From Chloroflexota bacterium (GTDB lineage: Bacteria > Chloroflexota > Anaerolineae > UBA7937 > JACPPX01): a stretch of DNA of 8,779 nt. The notes beneath the pieces were generated by a model, which made no database searches, was not told where the DNA came from, and saw only the letters and a program-made list of their open reading frames with translations. A program made the translations under genes and the position numbers. Shown piece after piece: positions 1 through 5,409 of this stretch (its first letter is position 1; every line of letters begins with the position of its first letter). The stretch is taken from NCBI GenBank assembly GCA_016196905.1, contig JACPWV010000052.1, positions 1 through 8,779 on the forward strand, given 5' to 3'.

Positions 1-257
1 GCCAAAAGGCTGCCGAGGTCGCTGACGTGCGGGCCGGCGGTCAAGCTGAGATCGAACAGCAGCCGAGCCACGTTGCCCAGCCCGAGCCGCGGCTCCCCGG
101 CAAAGCTCGAGGCGTGCTCGCCGATGCCGCCCACCGCGACAGCCCGCTGTGCGGTGACGACGCCCCAGCAGTTCGGATTGTCAGGCGCGTCGGCCGCTGC
201 TGGCTGAGCGGCAGCGAGAGCAAGGATCAATGCTACCAGAAGTATTCTCCACTTCAT
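1..257 (-). CDS. Secreted protein of unknown function, N-terminal part (runs off left edge)
   Basis: The frame opens at an ATG at 257-255 and continues past the window edge, giving 85 complete codons. A purine-rich AGGGAGGG lies about 8 bases upstream of the ATG and is a good ribosome binding site. Residues 1-22 form a classic signal peptide: a charged start (MKWR), a hydrophobic core (ILLVALILALAAA) and an AAA site before Asp23, so the product is probably exported. The mature part starts DAPDNPNCWGVV and contains a motif GGIGEHASSFAGEPRLGLGN, with one Cys at residue 30. I do not recognise a named family and assign no function. Base composition matches the neighbours. It is the only gene downstream of the long leader region 258-456, which carries a promoter and a terminator-like hairpin, so its expression may be controlled by premature termination (inference). 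Confidence 0.8.
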   Translation of the reverse strand, partial: MKWRILLVALILALAAAQPAAADAPDNPNCWGVVTAQRAVAVGGIGEHASSFAGEPRLGLGNVARLLFDLSLTAGPHVSDLGSLL

Positions 258-324
258 TTTGTTATCCCTCCCTAGAGTGTGTCAGACTGCCAGTAAACTA
301 CGCAATGCACGATTTCGCTCAGCC

Positions 325-337
325 AATCACCTCCTTT
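325..337 (-). promoter_or_regulatory. Near-perfect Shine-Dalgarno sequence without an obvious gene
   Basis: The minus strand reads AAAGGAGGTGATT, which pairs with almost the whole 3' tail of 16S rRNA. It is 67 bases upstream of the secreted-protein start, which has its own binding site, so it cannot serve that start directly. Four bases after it a TTG could open a 14-codon frame (326-282, product about MAERNRALRSLLAV, stop TGA). That spacing is short and the peptide is unproven. It could be a leader peptide, a ribosome standby site or chance. Confidence 0.35.
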
Positions 338-340
338 GTG

Positions 341-376
341 AAACAGAAAACCGACCGCTGTGGACAACGGTCGGTT
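341..376 (-). terminator. Intrinsic terminator or attenuator in the leader of the secreted-protein gene
   Basis: On the minus strand AACCGACCG pairs perfectly over 9 bases with CGGTCGGTT, across a 10-base loop (358-367). A T-rich run, TTCTGTTT, follows directly. On the plus strand no T run follows, so the signal faces left. It lies about 70-100 bases downstream of the predicted start of transcription and 84 bases before the secreted-protein ATG. It would therefore cut off most transcripts unless overcome. Bases 341-444 alone could also be a small RNA of roughly 105 nucleotides. Confidence 0.6.
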
Positions 377-392
377 ACGCCATTGGCTCCGC

Positions 393-423
393 GGAGGCCC
401 CTAGGCGTCCAGGCTAGGCCTCC
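393..423 (-). promoter_or_regulatory. Bulged GC hairpin in the same leader, possible anti-terminator partner
   Basis: GGAGGC (393-398) pairs with GCCTCC (418-423) and CTAG (401-404) with CTAG (414-417), with a two-base bulge and a 9-base loop. An overlapping palindrome CTCCGCGGAG (387-396) shares the strand GGAG, so the two folds exclude each other. This is the arrangement expected of a switching leader. No known riboswitch consensus was recognised, and the switching role is inference. Confidence 0.35.
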
Positions 424-450
424 ACTTCTCTGCCCCCGTCCCCCGCCACC

Positions 451-479
451 ATTAGAGCACCAAAACGCCCCCAAGTCAA
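451..479 (-). promoter_or_regulatory. Sigma-70-type promoter facing the secreted-protein gene
   Basis: The minus strand has TTGACT (479-474, 5 of 6 matches to TTGACA), exactly 17 bases, then TCTAAT (456-451, 5 of 6 matches to TATAAT). Transcription would begin near 444 and give a leader of about 187 bases before the ATG at 257. The -35 box overlaps the left outer arm of the palindrome at 475-518, so a repressor bound there would block it. Confidence 0.6.
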
Positions 480-518
480 TATCTTAACCTTAAAATTCAG
501 GTTAAGATTTGCATTGAC
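475..518. promoter_or_regulatory. Interrupted palindrome overlapping two divergent -35 boxes, candidate operator
   Basis: The inner arms ATCTTAACCT (481-490) and AGGTTAAGAT (499-508) are perfect 10-base inverted repeats around an 8-base AT-rich spacer. The outer arms GTCAAT (475-480) and ATTGAC (513-518) are also inverted, separated from the right inner arm by four bases. The outer arms form parts of the left- and right-facing -35 boxes. This is typical of an operator between divergent promoters, but no regulator gene is in view. Confidence 0.45.
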
Positions 519-542
519 ATAACCGACTAGCGTAGCTATTCA
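514..542 (+). promoter_or_regulatory. Right-facing promoter-like sequence
   Basis: TTGACA (514-519, a perfect -35) is followed after 17 bases by TATTCA (537-542, 4 of 6). No plus-strand gene lies downstream. A transcript starting near 549 would meet the hairpin at 558-581 at once, and if it read through it would be antisense to the propeller lipoprotein gene. The box match is good, but the lack of a target keeps confidence low. Confidence 0.35.
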
Positions 543-557
543 GGTATTTGCACAAAG

Positions 558-593
558 AAGCCAGTCTGCCTTGACTGGCTTACTGTTTGTTTG
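558..593. terminator. Hairpin terminator, probably for the propeller lipoprotein gene, possibly bidirectional
   Basis: AAGCCAGTC (558-566) and GACTGGCTT (573-581) pair perfectly over 9 bases around a 6-base loop. On the plus strand a T-rich stretch, ACTGTTTGTTTGT, follows (582-594). On the minus strand CTTTGTG follows. It lies about 90 bases beyond the stop of the minus-strand lipoprotein gene, which is a natural place for its terminator. On the plus strand it would end any transcript from the promoter-like site at 514-542 after about 45 bases. Confidence 0.5.
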
Positions 594-668
594 TCGTGGT
601 TGGACGTCATTAAGGATTTCGCGGCTGATAAGAGCCCGAGGGAACGTCGGTGCGGAGTGTATAGCTGC

Positions 669-1760
669 TTAACCTGATCCGCCTCCAACTTCCACGATGG
701 CCACGCCGTGGGTCTCGCGGCCCACCGGGATGCTGCGCACCTCCTGCGTGGCCAGGTCTACGATGGCGAGCTCGCCGGCGTGGCCGGCCGCTACTAAGAC
801 GGTTTTCCCGTCGGGGGTGAAGACGGGGTGGTGCGGGCCCGGCCCAACCACGATCTCGGCCAGAAGCTCATAAGTATTGGCGTCCACCAGCCATAGCTTA
901 TCATCGCGGGTGCTGGAAGTGATGGCAACTAAACGGCCATCGGGGCTGATGGCGGGATGCTGGGCCTCGCCCGGCATGACCGGCTGGGCGATCACCTGGC
1001 GGGTGTTTATGTCGATTACTGCGACCTGCCGATCGCTCCAGTGAGCGATCCAAACTCTTTGACCGTCGGGCGTGATCACTAGGTCGTGGGGTGCGCTGCC
1101 TGTCTCTACCTGAGCCACGACCCGGTTGGTGGCTAGATCGATGATTGCCAGGCCGGGGGATCCGCTGTAGGTGACCCAGGCCTCCCGCCCGTCAGGCGTG
1201 ATCTTGAGATCATGTGGCTCAGTGCCCACCTGGATTTCTTGGATGAACTCCAGCCGCTGCATATCTAGGATCCACACTTGGGTTCCGCGGGTATCGGCGA
1301 TGTAGGCCAGGCGGCCGTCGGGGGCCACCGCGACGTCGTGAGGGCGGACGCCCACCGGCAGGCGGGCCACTTCTTGATTCTCGGCGGTGTTGATGAGCGA
1401 CACATCCGCCGAAAAAATATTGGTGACGAGCAGAGTGCGTCCCTCTGGGGCCAGGGCGATGTTGTGCGGGCCATCCCCCACCGGTATTTGGGCGATGACC
1501 TGTGCGCTGGCGAGATCGACGACCGCCACGCGATCGGAGCCTTCGGCGGTCACGTAGGCCCGCAGGGCAGGCGGGGGAGTGGCGCTGGGCGTCGGTGGAA
1601 TCGAGGTAGGCGTCGCGGTGAGTTGTGCCGGAGTAGGGGTGCGCTCTATTTGGGCAGGGGCAGTGGGAGTGGGGGTCGGTTGGGCGGGAAACAGCGGGGC
1701 GCACGCCGTGGCCAGGGTGATGATCAGCCCTCCGATAAATTGTAGCCCAGGACATTTCAT
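669..1760 (-). CDS. Lipoprotein with a seven-bladed YVTN beta-propeller
   Basis: The 363-residue product starts with a lipoprotein signal: a hydrophobic stretch (residues 8-19) and a lipobox LATAC with Cys20, so it is probably lipid-anchored on the outer face of the membrane. Residues 26-65 are a Thr/Pro linker (TPTPT type). From about residue 66 to the end there are YVTN-family propeller blades, each with a PH-containing turn then APDG or TPDG. The turn histidines are at 99, 141, 183, 225, 268, 310 and 351, a spacing of 41-43 residues, which marks seven blades. Such propellers bind partners or cofactors; the sequence does not reveal the ligand. The start is supported by the lipobox and by GAGGCG upstream of the ATG, although the spacing is long. 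A promoter-like sequence lies at 1841-1849. Long open frames on both strands overlap it (for example 1219-1755 and 1278-1745) and are GC-driven shadows. Confidence 0.9.
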   Translation of the reverse strand: MKCPGLQFIGGLIITLATACAPLFPAQPTPTPTAPAQIERTPTPAQLTATPTSIPPTPSATPPPALRAYVTAEGSDRVAVVDLASAQVIAQIPVGDGPHNIALAPEGRTLLVTNIFSADVSLINTAENQEVARLPVGVRPHDVAVAPDGRLAYIADTRGTQVWILDMQRLEFIQEIQVGTEPHDLKITPDGREAWVTYSGSPGLAIIDLATNRVVAQVETGSAPHDLVITPDGQRVWIAHWSDRQVAVIDINTRQVIAQPVMPGEAQHPAISPDGRLVAITSSTRDDKLWLVDANTYELLAEIVVGPGPHHPVFTPDGKTVLVAAGHAGELAIVDLATQEVRSIPVGRETHGVAIVEVGGGSG

Positions 1761-1809
1761 GGCTATGTTCGCCTCAGCCGCGCTATTTTGTTAGGCAAAC
1801 TAGGCAGTC

Positions 1810-1827
1810 CGAGAGGATCCCCTCTCG
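1810..1827 (-). promoter_or_regulatory. Hairpin in the leader of the propeller lipoprotein gene
   Basis: CGAGAGG (1810-1816) and CCTCTCG (1821-1827) pair perfectly over 7 bases around a 4-base loop. It sits just after the predicted transcription start and 50 bases before the ATG. No T run follows on the minus strand, so it is more likely a 5' stabilising structure than a terminator. It could also partly block read-through from the ABC gene upstream. Confidence 0.35.
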
Positions 1828-1840
1828 CTTTGGTTCTACG

Positions 1841-1849
1841 ATTGTATCA
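1841..1849 (-). promoter_or_regulatory. Extended -10 promoter element for the propeller lipoprotein gene
   Basis: The minus strand reads TGATACAAT, matching an extended -10 (TG, one base, TACAAT). I see no good -35 box at 16-18 bases upstream, which fits an extended -10 type. It lies in the 131-base space between the ABC gene stop and the lipoprotein start, in the right place for that gene. Confidence 0.35.
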
Positions 1850-1891
1850 TGGGTGAGATTCTTTTCCGATTGATTTCTGGCTGCCGTCCAC

Positions 1892-3730
1892 CTAGCGGTA
1901 TCCCTCCGCTTGCATACTAAATAAGGTGGCGTACAGACCACCTTGAGCCATCAACTCCTCGTGCGAGCCCTGCTCCACAATCCGCCCCTGCTCCAACACC
2001 ACGATACGGTCGGCCATGCGCACGGTCGAGAAACGGTGGGATATCAGCACGGCGGTGCGCCCGGCCATGAGCTGGCTGAACTGGCGGAAGACCTGGTATT
2101 CGGTGCGCGCGTCCAAGGAGGCGGTGGGCTCGTCCAGGATGAGCACGTCCGCCTCGCGCATGAAGGCGCGGGCCAGGGCGATGCGTTGCCATTCGCCCAT
2201 GGAGAGCTGATGCCCCTCCTCGAAGCGGCGGCCCAGTTGGGTATCGTAGCCGTGGGGCAGCTCGCTGATTAGTTGATGGGCCCCACTCTTGCGAGCGGCG
2301 GCCTCGATGCGGGCCTGATCGTGCAGGAACTCCACCTGGCCGAAGCCGATATTCTCGCGAGCTGCCAGGTAGTACTGAACGAAATCCTGAAAGATGACTC
2401 CCACCCGCTTGTGCAGCTCAGCCGGATCGATCTCGCGCAGATCCACGCCATCTAGGGTGATGCGCCCCGAGCTGGGATCGTACAATCGAACCAGGAGCTT
2501 AATCAGCGTGGTCTTGCCCGCGCCGTTCTCGCCCACCAAGGCGACCTTCTCACCCGGGCGGATGCCCAGGTCGATGTCGCGCAGAACCCACTCCTCGGTG
2601 CCGGGGTAGCGAAAGGAAACATTTTCAAAGATCAATTGACCCATCCTCTCCACTGGGCGGTGTCCGTTGGGGGAGGGCGGGATGAGCGGCTGCAACTCCA
2701 GGAGCTCGTAGAGGTTGTTCATGAATAGGCCGTTCTCGTACAGGCTGGACAGATTCCCCAGGAGGCCGCGCAAATTATCTTGCAACTGGACAAAGGCGCC
2801 GGCATACAGGGTCAGGTCGCCCAGGGTGATGCGCGACAAAATGGCCTGGCCCGCTAGGTAGACGTAAGCGGCATAGTAGCCCAGCGAGGCCAGCCCGCCC
2901 AGCCCAGCTCCGGCCAGGTTGCGCTGGATGGCCAGGGCGCTGTTCTCGCGATAGAACTTGCGGAAAAGATTACGATAGCGATCGAGGAGAAGATGTCCCA
3001 GGTTGAAGAGCTTGATCTCTTTGACATTCTCATCCGAGAGGAGCAGCGTCTCCAAATAATCCAAGCGTCGCCGATCCGGAGAGCGGCGGCGCATCATCCA
3101 GTAGTTCATCCGCCCGAACTGGACCTGGACCAGCAAGGCGGGCAGCGAGGTGGCCAGCAAGAGCACCAATACCAAGATGTCCAGGCGCAGCAACAACACC
3201 ATGAAGGACAGGGCGGTGATTGAGCTGCGCACCAGTCCGAAGATTAGGCTCAGTACCTGGAAGCTGCGCCAACCGGTCTCGTTGTCGGCTCGCTCCAGCA
3301 TGTCGTAGAAGGTAGGGTTCTCGAAGTAGGAGAGGTCCAGGCTGATGGCCTTGGCGATGATCATCTCGTAGATGCGGTTGCTCAGAAGATCGCGCAGCAG
3401 GTCCTCCGCCAGCCGCGCGGCTGAGCTCAGCAGGTCGTTCAGCAGGGCGATGATCAGCCCCGCCGCCAGCCAGGGCAGCAGCGGGGCCAGGCCCACTTCC
3501 GGGTTCTGAATGGCGGCCACCACGCCATCGATGACCTGTTTGGTGATCCAGATGATCCCGGCCGGGGCCAAGCTGCTCAAGAGGGTGGCGATAAAGATCA
3601 CCGTCGTCAGCCCAGGGTTCGTCTTCCAGATCAAGTGCACTACACGCGGCGTGTTGCCCAGGGCCGCCCATGATTCGCGCAAGCGCGCTCGCCAGTCACG
3701 GGCTTCTCCTCGATCTCTTTTCATCACCAT
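1892..3730 (-). CDS. ABC exporter half-transporter (membrane domain fused to ATPase domain)
   Basis: The 612-residue product has the standard half-exporter layout. Membrane segments lie at about residues 42-63, 82-100, 160-200 and 270-300, and the ATPase domain covers about 365-605. The ATPase motifs are complete: Walker A GENGAGKTT (400-408), Q-loop Gln448, signature LSMGE (509-513), Walker B VLILD with catalytic Glu534, D-loop SLD (538-540) and H-loop His565. The signature is LSMGE rather than LSGGQ, as in exporters with an LSxGEWQ form. It should act as a homodimer in the cytoplasmic membrane and use ATP to export an unknown substrate; no partner subunit is adjacent. The ATG at 3730 is supported by GAGAGG five bases upstream. 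The substrate cannot be told from sequence, and closest general relatives are lipid, peptide or drug exporters. Confidence 0.93.
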   Translation of the reverse strand: MVMKRDRGEARDWRARLRESWAALGNTPRVVHLIWKTNPGLTTVIFIATLLSSLAPAGIIWITKQVIDGVVAAIQNPEVGLAPLLPWLAAGLIIALLNDLLSSAARLAEDLLRDLLSNRIYEMIIAKAISLDLSYFENPTFYDMLERADNETGWRSFQVLSLIFGLVRSSITALSFMVLLLRLDILVLVLLLATSLPALLVQVQFGRMNYWMMRRRSPDRRRLDYLETLLLSDENVKEIKLFNLGHLLLDRYRNLFRKFYRENSALAIQRNLAGAGLGGLASLGYYAAYVYLAGQAILSRITLGDLTLYAGAFVQLQDNLRGLLGNLSSLYENGLFMNNLYELLELQPLIPPSPNGHRPVERMGQLIFENVSFRYPGTEEWVLRDIDLGIRPGEKVALVGENGAGKTTLIKLLVRLYDPSSGRITLDGVDLREIDPAELHKRVGVIFQDFVQYYLAARENIGFGQVEFLHDQARIEAAARKSGAHQLISELPHGYDTQLGRRFEEGHQLSMGEWQRIALARAFMREADVLILDEPTASLDARTEYQVFRQFSQLMAGRTAVLISHRFSTVRMADRIVVLEQGRIVEQGSHEELMAQGGLYATLFSMQAEGYR

Positions 3731-4074
3731 GGCGTCCTCTCACTCCCTTCATCGATGTCGGAGGGATGGTTTCGTGCGCTAGGCCTAACACCTATAGTAT
3801 AACGGTCGCTGCAAGTTTTGCCTGAAGGACGTATCCCCCCTTGCGAAGGGTGCTCGCAGCGAGAATCGTACGCTTAGGCCCCGCGATCTCGTTGGGCGGT
3901 GTGGCTGTGCAATGAGATCGAATGACTGAATCGATTCGCAGTATGCGAAAAAATCGTGCAGTCTTGATCCTTCGAGCTTTGCATCGTCTGGAGAATGGGC
4001 ATCGAGAGGGCTCGGCCTCACCTCGGACATCACTCGGTTCAGGGGACCCCAGTTCGAGGGGATGGATCGTCGAG
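3731..4074. other. 344-base gap between rsmE and the ABC exporter gene
   Basis: No credible gene is present. Open frames crossing it on both strands (3785-4378, 3792-4472 and 3922-4311) are extensions of shadows over rsmE. A -10-like TATACT is on the minus strand at 3801-3796, in position to serve the ABC gene, but it has no good -35. Small inverted repeats are CCCTT/AAGGG near 3835-3850, GATCTC/GAGATC (3885-3890 and 3914-3919) and TTCGCA/TGCGAA near 3934-3948. None is followed by a T run on the minus strand, so I see no clear rsmE terminator. Confidence 0.5.
3796..3801 (-). promoter_or_regulatory. Possible -10 box for the ABC exporter gene
   Basis: The minus strand reads TATACT, matching TATAAT at 5 of 6 positions, about 66 bases before the ATG at 3730. 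No recognisable -35 lies 16-18 bases upstream. Position and AT-richness in a GC-rich region are the only support. Confidence 0.3.
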
Positions 4075-4854
4075 CTAGGGCCCGAGATCGCCCAGCTCGT
4101 AGAGGATGGCCGCGGCGGCCACCAGCCCCGCGGTCTCGGCGCGCAGGATGCGTGGGCCCAGGCTGACCGGGATGGCCCCGTAGCGCTGGCCCTGGGCGAT
4201 CTCTTGCTCGGTGAATCCGACCTCCGGCCCGATGAAGAGGTTGATGGAAAAGGGTCTCTGTCCGCCTCTGGCGGATTCGAGCAGGGCGGCACGCAGGCTG
4301 CGCCCGCCTGAGGCGTCCGCCTGAGGCGGACCTTCCCAGGGGACCAGGGTGGTTCCCCCCCAGGCGGCCTCCTCCCAAGCCTGGCGCAGCAGGAGGGCCG
4401 GGCGCAGGATAGGCAGGCGCCCCCGGCGGGATTGCTCGGCCGCCTCGACGATGATGCGCCGCCAGCGGGCACGCTTCTGCTCGCCGATGTCCTCCAGGCT
4501 CGCTACCAGGCAGCGCTGGGCCACCACCGGCACGAAAGCCACCACGCCCAACTCGGTGCCCTTTTGCAGGACGAGCTCGAACTTCTGGCCCTCAAGGATG
4601 GCCTGGTAGAGGGTGATCTTGGTGCGCGGCTCGTTGCTCGACAATAAACGCTGAAGAATGCGCGCCTCGGCTCGGTCGCGCTCGATGGCGATCAGCTCGG
4701 CTTGGTGCTCCCAGCCGGAGCCGTCCAGCAGCACGACGCGATCGCCTGGCCGCAGGCGCAGTACGTCCCGGATCTGGTGAGCGTGGGACCCACTCAGGCT
4801 CACCGTCTCGCCCTGCAACTCCTCTGGAGCCACGAAGAATCGATGCATGGCCAT
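4075..4854 (-). CDS. rsmE: 16S rRNA (uracil-1498-N3)-methyltransferase
   Basis: RsmE uses S-adenosylmethionine to methylate N3 of U1498 in 16S rRNA within the small ribosomal subunit. The 259-residue product has the family's signature segments in order: the start MHRFFV, KGTELGV (98-104), EAAEQSRRGRLP (137-148), the cofactor-binding IGPEVGFTEQE (208-218) and LGPRILRAETA (232-242) at the C-terminal SPOUT knot. Length is slightly above usual because residues about 174-200 carry an insertion made of the 15-base palindromic repeat. The start may be Met1 or Met3 (ATGGCCATG); no Shine-Dalgarno is visible, the leader being pyrimidine-rich. It follows the GNAT gene by 64 bases and continues the dnaJ-prmA-rsmE order. 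Confidence 0.95.
   Translation of the reverse strand: MAMHRFFVAPEELQGETVSLSGSHAHQIRDVLRLRPGDRVVLLDGSGWEHQAELIAIERDRAEARILQRLLSSNEPRTKITLYQAILEGQKFELVLQKGTELGVVAFVPVVAQRCLVASLEDIGEQKRARWRRIIVEAAEQSRRGRLPILRPALLLRQAWEEAAWGGTTLVPWEGPPQADASGGRSLRAALLESARGGQRPFSINLFIGPEVGFTEQEIAQGQRYGAIPVSLGPRILRAETAGLVAAAAILYELGDLGP
4261..4275. repeat. 15-base palindromic repeat inside rsmE, copy 1
   Basis: TCCGCCTCTGGCGGA has perfect 6-base arms (TCCGCC/GGCGGA) around a 3-base centre. On the coding strand it is read as SARGG (residues 194-198 of RsmE). It differs from the copy at 4316-4330 only in the centre, so the arms are conserved while the loop varies. Confidence 0.7.
4303..4330. repeat. Tandem pair of the 15-base palindromic repeat inside rsmE
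   Basis: A perfect copy TCCGCCTGAGGCGGA lies at 4316-4330 and a degenerate copy (cCCGCCTGAGGCGtc) at 4303-4317, offset by 13 bases. Because 13 is not a multiple of three, the two are read in different frames, as PPQAD and ASGGR (residues 176-185), without breaking RsmE. The segment falls between the conserved EAAEQSRRGR and IGPEVGF blocks, a variable part of the protein. Confidence 0.7.
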
Positions 4855-4918
4855 ACCGGGGAGGATGGGAGTGAAAAGAAACAGTGGGGGAATATTAACA
4901 CAGAAGGTGAGGAGATAA

Positions 4919-5398
4919 CTAGAAGCGCCTTCTCATGCGCAGGAAATCGATGCGGTAGCCCAGGGATTCGGAGAGATGACGGGCTATGTCGTTCCCTGGG
5001 AAGACGCTAAAACTCAAGTGCCGATAGCCTCGCAACTTCGCCCACTGCTCGGCCCACTGCATGAGGCGGCGGCCCAGCCCACGACCGCGCAACTCCGGCT
5101 TCACATACAAATCCAAGACGAAGCCCTCCTTCTGGCTGGTCCACTCATCTTTTTTCTCGCACAGCCAGATATATCCCGCCAGCAGGCCGTGCGGGTCCTC
5201 CATGACAAAGGCCTCGTTGGGCACCCCCTGGGAGCCCTGGATGCGCTGGATCCTGCGTTCCAGGTTAGCCCGGACCATAGCCAGCGAGCCTTCTCCTCTT
5301 CGATCCAAGGGCAGCTGGGCCCAGACGTACTCGGCGGAGATCTCCAGGATCTGCGGCCAGTCGCTCTGGCGCGCCGGACGGATTTTATAGTTTTCCAT
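4919..5398 (-). CDS. GNAT-family N-acetyltransferase
   Basis: The product transfers an acetyl group from acetyl-CoA to an unknown amine. It has 159 residues starting MENYKIRPARQSDW, the usual opening of the GNAT fold. The acetyl-CoA binding loop RGRGLGR is at residues 104-110 (pattern RxxGxG), preceded by the beta-strand LDLYVKPE. The C-terminal part has the expected NDIARHLSESLGY, in which a Tyr (148) ends the motif. I choose the ATG at 5398-5396 because GAGGGAG lies six bases upstream; the ATG at 5404 abuts that site, and an open start at 5482 lies inside prmA. The ribosome binding site overlaps the prmA stop codon, so the two genes are probably translationally coupled. Such acetyltransferases often modify ribosomal proteins or antibiotics, but nothing here fixes the substrate. 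Confidence 0.88.
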   Translation of the reverse strand: MENYKIRPARQSDWPQILEISAEYVWAQLPLDRRGEGSLAMVRANLERRIQRIQGSQGVPNEAFVMEDPHGLLAGYIWLCEKKDEWTSQKEGFVLDLYVKPELRGRGLGRRLMQWAEQWAKLRGYRHLSFSVFPGNDIARHLSESLGYRIDFLRMRRRF

Positions 5399-5409
5399 GG
5401 TCATCTCCC

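Larger units (their letters stand above)
258..668. other. 411-base control region between the secreted-protein gene and the propeller lipoprotein gene
   Basis: No coding region is credible here. Reading left to right it holds a near-perfect Shine-Dalgarno sequence on the minus strand (325-337), a terminator-like hairpin facing left (341-376), a bulged GC hairpin (393-423), a left-facing promoter (451-479), a palindrome (475-518), a right-facing promoter-like sequence (514-542) and a second hairpin (558-581). Bases 594-668 show nothing I can name. The open frame on the plus strand at 230-487 crosses these elements and has no recognisable product. Confidence 0.6.

Noticed and set aside
325..347. 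Fragment of a 16S rRNA 3' end on the plus strand (AATCACCTCCTTTG)
   Set aside because: Only the anti-Shine-Dalgarno-like bases match. The preceding helix of 16S rRNA is absent and no rRNA gene is nearby.
1219..1755. Long open frames in other frames over the propeller gene, on both strands
   Set aside because: They are Arg/Pro- or Gly-rich, have no recognisable domain, and lie fully inside a gene with clear repeats. High GC removes stop codons.
3934..3953. Terminator after rsmE (TTCGCA/TGCGAA next to an A run)
   Set aside because: The A run follows the hairpin on the plus strand, so on the minus-strand transcript the T run precedes the stem. The orientation is wrong.
4261..4330. CRISPR array
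   Set aside because: The repeats are 15 bases, palindromic, unevenly spaced and inside a coding gene, with no spacers of uniform length.
3785..4472. Open minus-strand frames extending from rsmE into the gap 3731-4074
   Set aside because: They overlap the conserved core of rsmE in wrong frames, and the part in the gap has no motif or binding site.
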